Shown: positions 1 through 13,400 of the stretch, piece by piece
How the letters are laid out: every line of letters begins with the position of its first letter
Numbering within the stretch: the first letter of the stretch is position 1
Source: Tachypleus tridentatus
Taxonomy: Eukaryota; Arthropoda; Merostomata; Xiphosura; Limulidae
Direction: 5' to 3'
Length of the DNA: 64,000 bases
Assembly (NCBI RefSeq): GCF_004210375.1
Contig: NC_134833.1
Span: 141,662,127 to 141,726,126, forward strand
Made by a program: the position numbers and the translations under genes
The notes under the pieces: generated by a model
The model's database searches: none
Seen by the model: only the letters and a program-made list of their open reading frames with translations
Told to the model about the DNA's origin: nothing

Positions 1-367
1 TTCTGAAAAGGCTGAGAATTGGAGGCAAACTTTTATACTTTTCTCAAACCATTCAACATAGTTTATAAAACTAGATTAGTTTTATATTTGCTAAATTTCA
101 TGTTCTGTTGTTTTATGCATTACCAATAAATGTACTGAACCTAATATGTTTAGCTATATGCAAAGACAATTCAGGTTAAGGAGCATCTAATAGGATATCA
201 TAAGTTAATTGAATAATTAAAAATGTTGCAATGTATAATCAGTAAATATATGTAACTTGGATACATTCTTGCTAATGGCAACTAAATCCAGAATTTCAAC
301 TAAAAACAAATTCATATTTCCATATCTGTTACATTATAAAAAAGAAAATTGACTATATATATATTAT

Positions 368-709
368 TAGGGCTTGAATTGAGTAAAGTTATTGGGTGGA
401 GCTCAGTTTTACAGTCCCTATGAGGTGGGGTGTCTGGGAAGTGCCAGACTATTTTATTTTGATTACTTGATGATGTTATGATACATGTTCACACAAAAAA
501 GTAAAAGAATGATATGTCACAAAGTAGGTCTGCATGAAAGCTATAAACTGGGAAAATTGTGAAAACTTATCTTTAAAATTACGTGTGTTCTTGGTTATTC
601 CACAACAGGAATATTTTCATAAAATTTCTAACTAACAGAAGCGTTTTCACAATAATTTCTTACAACAAAAAACAGTGTCCCAGTTTCCTCTCCCTCAACT
701 CAAGCCCTG
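368..709. mobile_element. Candidate hAT-like MITE
   Basis: Short inverted ends, TAGGGCTTGAATTGAG at 368-383 and the reverse complement of CAGGGCTTGAGTTGAG ending at 709. CAGGG ends are typical of hAT elements. No matching 8-bp target duplication is visible and there is no coding content, so this is tentative. Confidence 0.35.
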
Positions 710-988
710 ATGGTAATGGAAATTATAACTAAATAATTCACATATTCTAATAGAAAAAAATAACGTTTTGTCAACAATTCTTTTTTTTTAAATTCTGTAT
801 GAGTTAAGATAAAATGTTTTCTCTTCAGAAAGTGTGATGACATTATGAAATTTGAATCTAAAAACGAATTATTTGGAAAACTATAAACCTATGTTTCTCA
901 AACTAGACCAACTTCTTCATAAATAAACCTGTGTAGAAAATTATGCATAGTGGTTGTTGAAAGAGAGAGATAAAAGAAAAATATTGTA

Positions 989-1107
989 GGTTAAACCACC
1001 AAGAAATTAACTACAGGGTATATAGTATATACAACAGTATATATATATATATATATAGTACATACGATAGTGTGTGTGTGTGTAGTTAACTTCTTGGTGG
1101 TTTGACC
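989..1107. repeat. 26-bp inverted repeat around TA and TG microsatellites
   Basis: Arms 989-1014 and 1082-1107 match in 24 of 26 positions as inverted copies. The loop is a (TA)n run near 1038-1060 and a (TG)n run near 1070-1083. It lies about 75 bases past the CFAP36 stop, so the transcript could form a strong hairpin there. Confidence 0.7.
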
Positions 1108-1181
1108 AATAACATTCTTCTTTTATATCTTCTACATAATTCCAGTTGGGCTAATCTTAAACCCAATTATAATGAAAACAT

Positions 1182-1439
1182 TTACTCACCAATAACCTCA
1201 GCTTTCAGTCGGGCAGCCAAGGATTTACGAAATGCCAGTGTTTGAGGATCGACATTTATTTTTGCATTATCATGACTGACCACGCTACGTGCTGCTCGAG
1301 ATGATTTGGGTCGTTTCTGAGTGGTTGTTTTTTCATAATTTAAGAGGCGCTTCTCCCGTTCTTGACGTTTTAATGCCAAAAGTTTATCACGCTGCTGACG
1401 CAGGTATTCCTGTCTTGCTTCAAAATCTTCAGATTTGAC
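1182..1439 (-). CDS. CFAP36: CFAP36 coding exon 7 (last)
   Basis: Encodes [20 protein letters not shown] then [13 protein letters not shown] and ends [16 protein letters not shown]. The YLRQQRDKL block matches YLKQKRDKLM and the ending matches the human EKLKEEVINK ending, so the stop codon is in the conserved place. The final codons GGT GAG TAA happen to spell a perfect donor (GTGAGTAA), so a spliced alternative end cannot be excluded. Confidence 0.93.
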   Translation of the reverse strand, partial: VKSEDFEARQEYLRQQRDKLLALKRQEREKRLLNYEKTTTQKRPKSSRAARSVVSHDNAKINVDPQTLAFRKSLAARLKAEVIGE

Positions 1440-4400
1440 CTAGAATAAGTTAATAGTAGAATATTATTTGATAGAGACAGACAAAAATATTTAACAAACT
1501 CAACTGATTACTGAACATTATCACTTAGAGACAGACAAAAATATAAAATAAATCATTTTATTCATGCCTGATTACATTTATAGTTTTCAAGCCAAGATCT
1601 GTATCAAACATACACAACATATTTTTATTAAGAAAAACATTATTGTATCATTGAATAATTTTCATAAATTATTTTCATAAATTTATGAATAATTATTCAT
1701 AAAATAAGCATTTAGCTTTTAAAAAAATATATATCTTTTTGATTAGAAGTTATCACAAAAAAACACTTTTCAGTTGAGGTATTTATTCAGTAATATGAAA
1801 AACTCAACTGGTGTTGAAGATGCAAAGTAAAATCAAATTAAATTTTCAAGTAGTTTATTACTAAAGTTTTCCTTCTCTTGTCCAATCAGTTTTATAAAAG
1901 ATATTTCTATAAATAAGATAACAACATAATCTAGTCGCAATAAAATTATTTACAGCCCTCCTATATACAACAGAAGACTGTGCAATGTTCTTTGATATCT
2001 TGCAAAGTTGTGCACCTTGAAACTCTTGGCAATTGAATTGTTTGGAGTTTGCTTAAACATATTTAAACTAGTCAAACGAGTATGACTTTCAGAATTAATA
2101 TACACACACAGAATTAACTTTTATTTTTCACTCAAATAATCTTGAAATTAGTGCACATGTTTAGATACTTTTAAACAGAACTTGGACTAAATTGAGTGTC
2201 ATGCTTACAATGTATCTAAAACTTACAGTTCATGGAATATTTTATCACAAATATCTGAGTCAGGCTTACCAGTTCCAAGATTCATAGTTGTACCAGAGGC
2301 ACATACATCATCCCTACTATATTATTTACATTGATTTTGAAAGATTGACATTAACTTTGCATACATTTACTTCATTTATTGAAAATTTTTCTTTACTTAT
2401 TTGATATTTTAAAGCAGTGTTTAAATAGACATAGGAAGGTTGTATCTATAACAAGTTCTAATTACAACGAGGTTCCATCTGTAATATTTATTGTTTATCT
2501 GTTATTGGCTGGTAATTCCTGTTTCACCCTTATTTAATCTTTTTAAAGGAACATCAAGTTTCTGTAAGAAAGCGGACTTCAAGGGGTAACAATAACATTG
2601 CTTACACTAGAATTATAATTTGTTTAAATTACTACTAGGTATTAATAATACATATAAAAGCAGATACTTCATTTAAAACTATGTAACCTCAGTGAAAATG
2701 GCCAGTATCATTATTTTGATTTTTGAGTTATCATGTAATAAGAAAGAATAATAAGAAATTAAAACTTTCTGCTACGATATTCACAGACATTCACAGAACT
2801 TGAGACTCAGTCATTACATAAATATCATTGTAAAAGGAAACACTGTATTGTAAGATTTTGATAACCCATTGATGAGATATTTAAAATACCATTTCAACAA
2901 GCAATCTAAGCCATCCCAACATAGGCAGGCAACTGCTTGCCTGATACAGCCTATGAATGTATATATATCCATTGTTGTAAGCTTTATATTTTTGAATTTT
3001 GTAATTTGTTTGAGAGCTAGAGAAAGGTATTGTTTCTAGCTAGAGGAGATTGGGTTTTTTGATGATGTAATGATAAAATTAAGTTTAAAGAGAAAGAACT
3101 TCTAGGCCAAGAACTTCTAGAAAACTAAAGATGTTATAACATTTTCTAGCATATTCCAAAATAGAATATACAGTTACGACAGAAAGGGTTCGTACCCCTG
3201 TGTCCCGAGTGGCTTTTTGCTCATAACTTAAAAAGTATCATGATTAGGCTAATAGAAGTATAATATTTATAAATTATAAATACCTTAAAAGGTATCAAGA
3301 TTAGGATAATGAAAGTGTGGTATATTATAAATATTACACTAACACACATCTACGTAAATTTTTATATAAATTGAATGACAAATAAACTGTTTATAAACAA
3401 ATACCCAAACATAGGAGGGACAGAAAGTGTTTGTGCATCTACTTTAATGGTGTCAGTCATGTAGCTTTTCAGTTGAATTACTTGGCGCAATCTCTCCTCA
3501 TAGCCTTCCATGATTGTTTGACAGTACTCGACTGGTATTTTCTTCCATTATTCTTCACAGAAGACCTCCAACTCTTGCAAGTTTTTTGGATGATGGCTGA
3601 TGAATCCTGGTCTTCAACTCATGCCAAACGTTTTAAATTGGGTTGAGATCGGGTGACTGCGATGGCCACTTCAGAACGCTTATATGGTTCCTCTGCAACC
3701 AGGATTGCACATATTTTGATGTGTACTTAGGGTCATTGTCATGCTGGAAGATCTAACGACGCCAAAGCCGCAAGTTCTGAGCATCATTCTTGATATAAGT
3801 GCCTAATATATCAACGTACTCATCTTTTTTATGATTCCGTTGATGCAGTGAAGGCTGCCTACACCAGAAGAGCTGAAGGAATGAATCCCATAGCATGATC
3901 GAGCCACCTCCGTGTTTAACTGTAGGGACGGTGTTCTTTCGTTTCCTCTTCTTACGGAAAATATAGTAAACATCATTGTAGCCGAAAAGCTCGATTTTAG
4001 TCTCGCGTGACCAAAAATACTCTTCCAATAGGTAAAGGGTTTATCTACATGCTTTCTTGCATACTTCAATCGTGCTTCTAAATGAACAGGTTTTAAATAT
4101 GGAGTTCTACAAGGACGGCATGCTTTGAACCCAGAAGAACGTAACACGTTCATAACTGTAGAAGTGCTCACTTCAACCCCAGTTTTCCTTACTAGTTTCT
4201 CTATGTCATTATGTGTTAAATATGGTTCCTACTAACTTCTCTGAGAATCTTCCTCTTGGTTCGTTCTGGAATTTTGGTGCTTCTAAATGAACACGCTTTA
4301 AATATGGAGTTCTACAAGGACGGCATGCTTTGAACCCAGAAGAGCATAACATGTTCATAACTGTAGAGGTGCTTACTTCAACCCCAGTTTCCATATGTCA

Positions 4401-7400
4401 TTTAACACGTAATGAATGAGGGAGGTTAGCAGTTGATCTTGTAAGCTTAAACTTAGCAATTATGCTCTGAACAGTAGATTTTGGCACATTAAGTTGTGTA
4501 GCAATATTGGAAAGAGACACCTGAGACTTTTATTTTACAATAATTTGGTTTTTTAAATCACTGAACAGTTGTTTCCTGTTCACCATGACGACCAAGCAGA
4601 TAATGACGGAGAAATGCTAAATTGCTGGAAGTACGTCTTTGCTGGCTAAATTCCAATAATTATAAACCCAGTGTCTAGTTCTGGAATAGTATAATGTAGT
4701 TTATTCACCAAACTAAACAAAATTCTTACGGGAATATCAGTTTTGAAATGTACGAACACTTTCTGGCCCTCCTATTTTCGGTTATTTGATTATAAACAGT
4801 TTATTTGTCATTTAATTTACATAAAAAAATATGTAGATGTGTGTTAGTGTAATATTTATAATATACCACACTTTCATTATCCTAATCTTGATACCTTTTA
4901 AGTTATGAGGAAAAAACTACTCATGTCACAGAGGTTCGAACACTTTCTGTTGTAACTGTGCATATATGATGATTAGGACAGTGAAGCAGTCAGAATGTTA
5001 GCTATCATGGTTACTTTGTACGAGTAAACTGACTTGTGTTACATTAAATAACAACACTTGTAATGTATGCTTACAACAATTTGTACGTATTCAAGATCTT
5101 AAAACATTAAAAGAAGAAATAAATTAACCTCTTTTTATGTCAGTGAACTACTGTGTTTCTCCGAAAATAAGACAGGGCTTATATTAATTTTCACTCCAAA
5201 ATATGACACTAGTGCTTATTTTCGGGGGATGTCTTATTTTGATATATTAAAAAAATGAAGTTACAAAGTAAAACTATTAAATTAACCATTTAAAATAAAC
5301 TATTAAACTAACTGATTAATACTTAAACAAACTAATTAACTAACTATTAAACTAATTAATAATTTTTTTATTATTATTTCTTTCCTCTTCCTGCCACTCT
5401 TAACTAGGGCTTATTTTAAGGGTGGGGCTTATATTAAAACTATCCCCAAAAATCACACTAGGTCTTATTTTATGGGTAGATCTTATTATCGGAGAAACAC
5501 AGTAAATGTTGAGCTATTTTCACCTAAAATATCCCAAAAATAATAGAACAACATTAAAACAATATAATTATTAATATGATATTATGCAATGTTATGAATT
5601 AGGCATAGAAGTACTTTATTTTTATCAATTATATGACTTACCAATAACAAAATTATTATGTAAACTGCAATAAGATATTTTTTCAGCACTCAACTAATCT
5701 CAAACTCGTTTTTATATTGTATAGATAGTGGTGTATGTTTATAAAACACAGTGCCTGGAATTATCAACTATTAACTGTCACTGACTGAACAGTTCCAAAA
5801 TGAACTGGCTGTATCGGTCAGAAATATGATGATACCTTATTTATCTGCACCCTAATGGCATAAGCATAAGTGTTCTTGCTTTAAAAAAACAACATAGAAA
5901 AGATATGTAAAAATAACTTCTGGGTTGAGCTTTCTCTTTAAATTTCAAGTGTTTAAGTATTTTATTTTTGTCACTTGGCAAATGGAACCAATAAAAGCCT
6001 AACCTTGTACTGACTACACTATTAGATACAAACATCTAATTGAAATTCATGCAAAAAATGACTTTAAAATTTAAAAAAATCCAAGTACTGCTAAACACTT
6101 TAAGGTAGGGAGTGAATAGAAACAACCCTAATGTTTGAGATGAGCTACAAACCTCATGTTACACACAAATAACAAAACCTATAAACCATACTTATAAAAT
6201 AGTAGCACAGAGAACATTTAAATCTGTCATATTACACAAGTGTTTATTTAAACAACACATGTTTGGGAGAGAAAAAAATGTTATATTATTTAATGACATT
6301 TTGAGTAAATGTCCTTCTGTTATGTAACAACAATATTCCTACTTACAGGCGGAGTATTATCATCCTGAGTCTTACTTTCTGGAATTACTTGTTTACTTCC
6401 TTCATGAATTGACAACATCATAGCCTTCAAAAAATTATAGTAAACACTTATTATTACTGGTGGAAATTAACAATTTAAGCAACGGCTTGAAGAATGTAAG
6501 AAAAATGAAAAACATTAAGATAAGTCAACCAAAAATTATATTTAATAACTTTGTTCAGTAGGTTGTAAGAGATTTTATGTTACTTGCATAAAAATTACCT
6601 CTTCTTGTAAATAATCACATATTCCTAAATACTAAAGAAGGCTAATGTGGATATAATAGAGCAGAAATTAATTCCACCTTGAGTGTGAAGGGATATTTAT
6701 ATGAATACTAACAATTATAAAAAGGACCAAGTTTAAGACACAGTATTAGCCTTCAGTATATATTAATTAGTGAGATCAGATGATGAGGTTACAATACTTG
6801 TATGATTTTGAAATATAGTCTTCTACATTCATTAATCACTGAAATTCATGTCTTGGTGAGGAAAACAATTCAATGACAAAGATTATGGTACGTTAAAGAG
6901 TATGATTACACTGGGAAAACAAATCTAATAGCACATGTGCACCAAAACAAACAAGTATGTGTCACATCAAAATAACAGTAGCAGATCACATTACGTCAAT
7001 GTAAAGAACTTGGAGTATTTTCTTTAATAATCCAATGAATGAAGGGTGAAAATATTTTTTAAGTATGTTAAAACTGGACTGACACAATAACTCAGTTCAG
7101 ATAAAAGACAAGGAAACTAAAATAATAATAAAGCTTAATAAGTTATCCTTATATAAACCAGGATATATAAACCAGTAAACATTAATTTTAGGTATGCATT
7201 ATTATCACAATGAGAAGCAGACAAGATATGAACAATCAGTATATGAATAGTGAATAACTGAAGAGATATTTTTTATCTTGTCCACAACAACATGATACAA
7301 GCCTTCAGTAGAAGAGTACAGAGTGATTAACTCCATCTTATCTCTCATGTCAGATGTTTATTTGAGTACAAATCACCAAGATCAGAAAAACAAAACAATA

Positions 7401-10400
7401 TCCCATGCAGTAACCTTAAATATGCTTCAAATAAAAACACTATTTTTTAGTTTTATGAAAGAAACAATGTAAAGCTAATACAAAAACATTTTTCAATGTT
7501 GAAAATCTACACCTTCGTAGCAAAAGGAATATTCATTATCAAGTATACTATACTGGTTAAATTTTAGTATGATAGATCTTTGAAAAACTGACACTTATTG
7601 TCTGACTAAGTTTCAAGAGTAGAGTTAATGGTAACATGCTATCTGTATTTAAAGAAACATAAGTAATTATGTGTATTTTTTGTGTTCATAATTTAAACCA
7701 ATCAAAACCTCTGATGCATGTAGCTTAGGTAAGGAACTATGATATTGCTCTCTAGTCACAAAATTGAGTTTCATATCAGAATTGAAAAGTTAACAATTTC
7801 ATACATTAAAAATATATTTCTGATAACAGCTTTTCTCAACTTATACTGCCCTCTAAAAGCTCCACTCACAACTAGCTTGGATACCCAACCTACCTTCATG
7901 TGTATTCACATGACCACCTACTATTGTGCAAGTGATTATGCTGCAACTATCATTAGCGCAGTCCATAATTACTTTGTGATTGGGCAGTACATACAAAATC
8001 TGCATAAGAAGTGGAGAGGTCAGGTGGGAAATGTGATTGGAGGTATGCATATATCAGAAATAGATTTTAAGAGTAAGAAAATAGAAACTTCCAACACAAT
8101 ATCTTACCTCTTTTCACATATAGCTAGAATCCCACAACGAGTTATATGGAAGGTCTGGTGAGATGGTTTCCTTTTAGAAAATGCCTGAAGGAAGACCATG
8201 GGGTATGTCAATAAACTAAGCACAAAACATCCATGGGAGACCAAATCACTTCTGATCTAGGTAGGAGTTCACCCACATGAAAATGGGTCACAATAAGGGC
8301 AGAATCACAGAATGAATCTCCTCGCATCATCATGTGTGCACATCCAAAGTAACCATCACCATTTCTACTGAGAAACAACATCTATGGAATGGTAAGAAAG
8401 TGAACAGCAAATTGGGGGTGTTTCTCCAGTCCAACACTACATGGTTTTGGAAATGTATCATCCATTGCTTGGTAGGAGGAGTATATGTGGCCACACATGT
8501 GTGTGAGGTTAAGGAACACCAGATATAGAGCAGCTATCTTACATCTGACCATAAATGGAAGATAAATCCAAACTAACAGCAGTCAAACTATGATTGGGAC
8601 ATCTGGCTTATAGTAGAAAGAGAGTCCTCTACTTTTCACCTCAGATCTAGGAGCTAGTAGTGAAGATAAGCCTCTGTACCATGGATACCAATCATCATGT
8701 ATGCACAATTAAAATAGTCATCACCATATACTCTAGGAAGTGATATCCAGAGGATGGTAGAAAGGTGGAGACAAAGCGAAGGTGCATCTCCAGTCCATCA
8801 CCAGAAAGAACTGGGAATGTGTCTTGCAATATGCAGTAGAAAGAGAGTACCAGGCTGCACACTGAGGTTCCAATCAGGTATGAGGCAGGGTAAGAAGAAT
8901 GGGTGAGGTGAAGTAAATGAAATAAAAGAAAAAGAAAGGAAGCCATGGGCATATCATGTAAAATGAAACATGGTTGAAAAGAAAATGACACAGGGAGGTC
9001 TAGATAATGGAATGGATATTGGGTAGCAGATGGATGTCAATCAATACCTTGCTGAGAGCATCTATCACTTCAACCAATACATATGGAACAGGAGACCAAA
9101 ATCAAGAAAGGTTGGAATTAACATAAATGGCAAAGGCATCCACATATAGAACATTCCACAGGGGACAGAGCCACTGAATCACCAGTGAGTACAGTGGTCA
9201 CTCTGTACAAATAATCCTATTGGGATGAAATAAGCAATCAGTAACTAGATTCAGGGTACTCCAAATATGACAAGCCAGTTAAAATAAAGAGTACTGCAGT
9301 AGGCCCAGTACAGGAGGTTTAATGTCTAAAACCAGAGGTTTCTTGACTGAGTGCCCCTTGCCAGGAGATGGAAGAGACATAAGTAAAACTGATGAAATGC
9401 ACCATCACCAACTAACCCCAAAAGGCCAGAAAGAAGTGAACCAAAGCCCAATGAAGGGTAAAGTGTTCCAAGAGATTGATAAGGAGAGAGGAATTTTATA
9501 TAATTCACCAGCCCAATACCCCCTAAGTGTCTAAGTAGACATCCCAACCAGAAAGAGGTTATGTTAGGGATAAGGAGGGGGAAGAGGAACAATTATGGTG
9601 GTGTTGTTCCACCAGGATAAGTTGGTCTGTCTATAAGAAAAGAGAAGAGGGAGATCCAAGAGATCCAAAATGAGGCTTTACTAGTCCATAAAAATCCACT
9701 GGAGGTTATACATGTGGGCACAACCAAGAGGGATGAAGGTTTCTGGAGAAGTCCAAGTCTTCAAAACAGAGAGAGAGGTTCTCATACAGTGGGATAGTGA
9801 TAGGAGGCTAGTTTGAGGACTTCAAGCTTCAGATCCTGCAAATGAAGAGAAGAAGACTGGGTCCAACAGAGTAAAAACAATACCTCAAGATGAATGAGGT
9901 ACTATGGGAGGGTGAGAAAATACTTTTCCACTTACACTAACCAAGCAGATTCTCATCATAGAAACTAAGTACAAAGGGCCCAGACAACCTATGACAAAGC
10001 TAAAAATAGTCTGTCGACAACTAATGATGGAAATGGAGACAATAAAAAAAGAGGGAAGAAAACCCCAAAGGAAAGGATTCCCTCTGTATGATGACCTTCC
10101 TGCAAAACAAGTACCAAACCACTTTTGAGAGCTGTAGACTGGAAACATAATCCAAAGGAGAAGGAAAGGAAACTGGATGCTGGAAGAACAGAGAAGGAAA
10201 ATAGAAAAGTAGGATCAGACTCTCTGAGACAACCTTCAGAACCCAAGGGTTTGTGATGAAGGAGCTCCATATGTGAGGAAAAGCAGAGGAATCTGACCTC
10301 TCCCACAAGGCCTAAATCCCACAACACACTCACCAAGATCACATATTACTTCTAGGACATTACTCTAAGAACTTATGGCAAGCCTTAGAGGCCAGAACCA

Positions 10401-13400
10401 GTAAGAGAGAGGAAAGAGGAGATTGAGACACAGGAACAGGTTCAGCAGGGGTGGAATAAACAGGAGGCCAAGAAGGAAAGGGGTTATGTAACAGCACTGA
10501 CTCAATTTCAGTTTCCAAAAAGTAAAGAATGCTTCAAAATACCTTCTGTTGCATAAAATAAACCATGAAAAAAAACGCAGTGAGGAGGGATGTAAACACA
10601 CCCAATACAAAGGTCATCCCAACCCAAAAGGTCCCTGTAACAGAGAAGCCACGTTTGCAAGGAAAAAGACAGAAGAGGGGGGGGCATGCCAGAGTGAAAA
10701 ATCAGAAATTCCAAGCTAAATTCGGTAACACTGGGACTGGGAAATGAAAAACCAAAATACTGGCATCCAGACTTCATAAAGGGACAAGTGACTGGCATCA
10801 CTGCAATTTGAAGTAGGAAAACACAGAATGAAAAGATGGCAAAGCATGTTCATTCAGAGTATGTGGGAGTCACACTGCATACCAACTCCCAAACATAATT
10901 GGCCCTAAAAATCAATTCACATGAATCCTAATATCTGCTGAGGGAGGAAACACTAAATAATGTTTCTTCTAAGACAGACAGGTGAAGAATCAAAGAAAAT
11001 GGGAAACAAAGAAAAATAATAATATATCTGATTGATAAAGTTGACAAAAAAAGAAGACCTTGACACCTTCCCCAAAATGAAACATGACTGTAATGCATAG
11101 GCAGGAGGAGGAAACAACTAGCCCAAATCCTCATCCTTATGTTTAGGCATATCAGCAAATGATATGAAAGGACAATCATCAGTAAGCACAAAACTCTGCA
11201 TAAAGGTAGCCAACTCCCTTTGATACAGACCATTACATACTGAACTGACAAAGCTTGCCCTCACACTGTAGTTGCAATGTGAAATTACAAAATTATGACA
11301 AATATGTTTAACTAAAAAAAAGCTCCAAAAGCAATTCCAAAACAGTAAACACTCAAAAGAAATATGGTTTGAAAAACCCGGAAAAAAACAAAACAAAATC
11401 GTGAATAATATTCAAAACGTCAGCAAGAAAATTGATGGAACTATTCAATAAAAACAATAAGTAAAAAAACACTTCCTATCAGTATGGCTGCCAACTGAGA
11501 AGTAATTACATGCTGCATGGAAGAGAGGGTGCTAGTGACTGTACAAATTGTGTTGCACTCCTATTGGCAGAGGATTTTGGTTTGGTTTGGTTTGAATTTC
11601 ATGCACCAGGGCTATCTGCACTAGCCGTCCCTAATTTAGCAATGTAAGAATAGAAGGAAGGTAGCTAGTCATCATCACCCACTGTCAACTCTTGGGCTAC
11701 TCTTTTACCAATAAATAGTGGAGCTGACCATTACATTATAATGCCCCCACGGCTGAACGGGTGAGCATGTTTGGTGTGACAAAGATCCAAACCCTTGGTG
11801 GAAAGTTTCTGCAAGAATACACATGGAGGGTAGGTTGAAGTATCAAGATTAGTAGTGACCAAACATTTGCACATGTAAAGGGTAGTACAAGTCAAGAAAA
11901 TAGAATTTAAAAACTATATGCTTCAAGAAGAAAGGTCAAGATATACGATTTACTTTTTCTAGCATTTCTTTTTCTCTTTGTCGCTCCTTCTCCAGCCGAG
12001 CTTTATCTATTAAAGTAGTCTGAAGAGCTGCTTTCAAGTCTTCATCTTCCTTTTCATCAGTTCCATATCAGCTTTATAATCTTCCAAAGATTTCCTAAGA
12101 CAAGAAATACATTTCACAAACTCTTACTTGACATTGTATGTGAGCTGAAAATTATTTCTTCTCAATATTTTTCTACAGTGAGTAAACTTTCATTTTCACT
12201 GTTACCTTAAATGCTTTATAATATTGCAAAAATTTCCAAAACTAATAATGGGGAAATACCTAGCTGCACAAGTCTGAAAACAAAACAAAAAGAAACATGC
12301 AAAATTGATGAAGAGATATTTTACTGTTATTATATTAAACTAAAACACTAAATCTTCTGATACTTTTATATTTACAACAGTATATTACAACCAACACTGA
12401 AAAAAATATTCCAACACTTTTGAGATTTTTCATTTACAGACCTTTTATAATACTAAAACACACAAGTAGTTTAAAAAACTATACTTTAATAACAATTCTC
12501 AGTATAATGAAATTGTTCAACAGAAAGTAAACAATTTAAATGTATTTCAAAATAGACAAAGAAAACATCTCTCATATTAATTGTACAGTGAGAAAGATAA
12601 TATTATATTTACTTCATAACAGCTGCCAAAATTTCTTCTTCTTCCTTGTTTTCAGTGAAATTGTTATCAGACACAAGACCATCAGGGGCAACACCATGGT
12701 ACTGGCTAAAGACTTCCAAGGCTTGCAGTTGAAGTTCAATATTTTTTTGTGTCATCATTCTTTTGAAAATTTCATAATCATCTGCAGCCCAAACTTGCTC
12801 AAAAAGACTCTGAAATGTAAGACTGTTGTTAAAAATAGTGAAAAAGCTAACAGATCTATACAAAGCCAGCATTATGTTATATTACTTTCGTAATCATTGA
12901 ACAAGAAAGACTTAAATTGTTTGGTTAACTGTTGGGTCCTACAGATTTTATAAGGTTTCCACTAGTCTAGAGGTAATGAAGCTGTCATTCTCAAGTCATG
13001 AACTACAAGGTTTTTAATAACTGATAAAGTATATTTGATAAACTTTGGGATTTGAACAAAGTTTTAAAGGAAAATTATGTGTGTAAATATTCAGTGTGTA
13101 CTATGAAAAAAAATTCAAATCCCAGATTAGGCATTTTCACATTCACAGTAAAAATTCTTCATCTGATGCTACCACGTAAGTGTTTTGACATCACAAATAA
13201 CATTAATTCCTATAAACTTAAAGTGTCAGCATTACTAATTCTAACCTTGTCTATATATCAAACATCTTCACTTGATTCAAAACTCAAATGTTAATTTTAA
13301 CCACAAGAACATTGAAAATAACACTAATTTACATGCATCAGAAATATTGACATTATCAATTTTAACCATAACTACATAGCATGCATCCATAACCCACACA

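Larger units (their letters stand above)
3169..4962 (-). mobile_element. Tc1/mariner transposon with long IR/DR-type inverted repeats
   Basis: Inverted ends of 210-270 bp: 3171-3440 on the left, 4748-4958 on the right, with TA dinucleotides at the outer edges. Each end holds two copies of a direct-repeat motif: outer ACAGAAAGGGTTCG at 3179 and inner ACAGAAAGTGTTTG at 3420, mirrored at about 4935 and 4751. Such paired repeats in long ends define the IR/DR group that includes Sleeping Beauty. A broken transposase lies between, on the minus strand. The element sits in CFAP36 intron 6. Confidence 0.92.

Noticed and set aside
7739..8161. 140-codon open frame on the plus strand
   Set aside because: Spans the left edge of DIRS-like copy A and runs opposite to it; no motif. 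Taken as chance.
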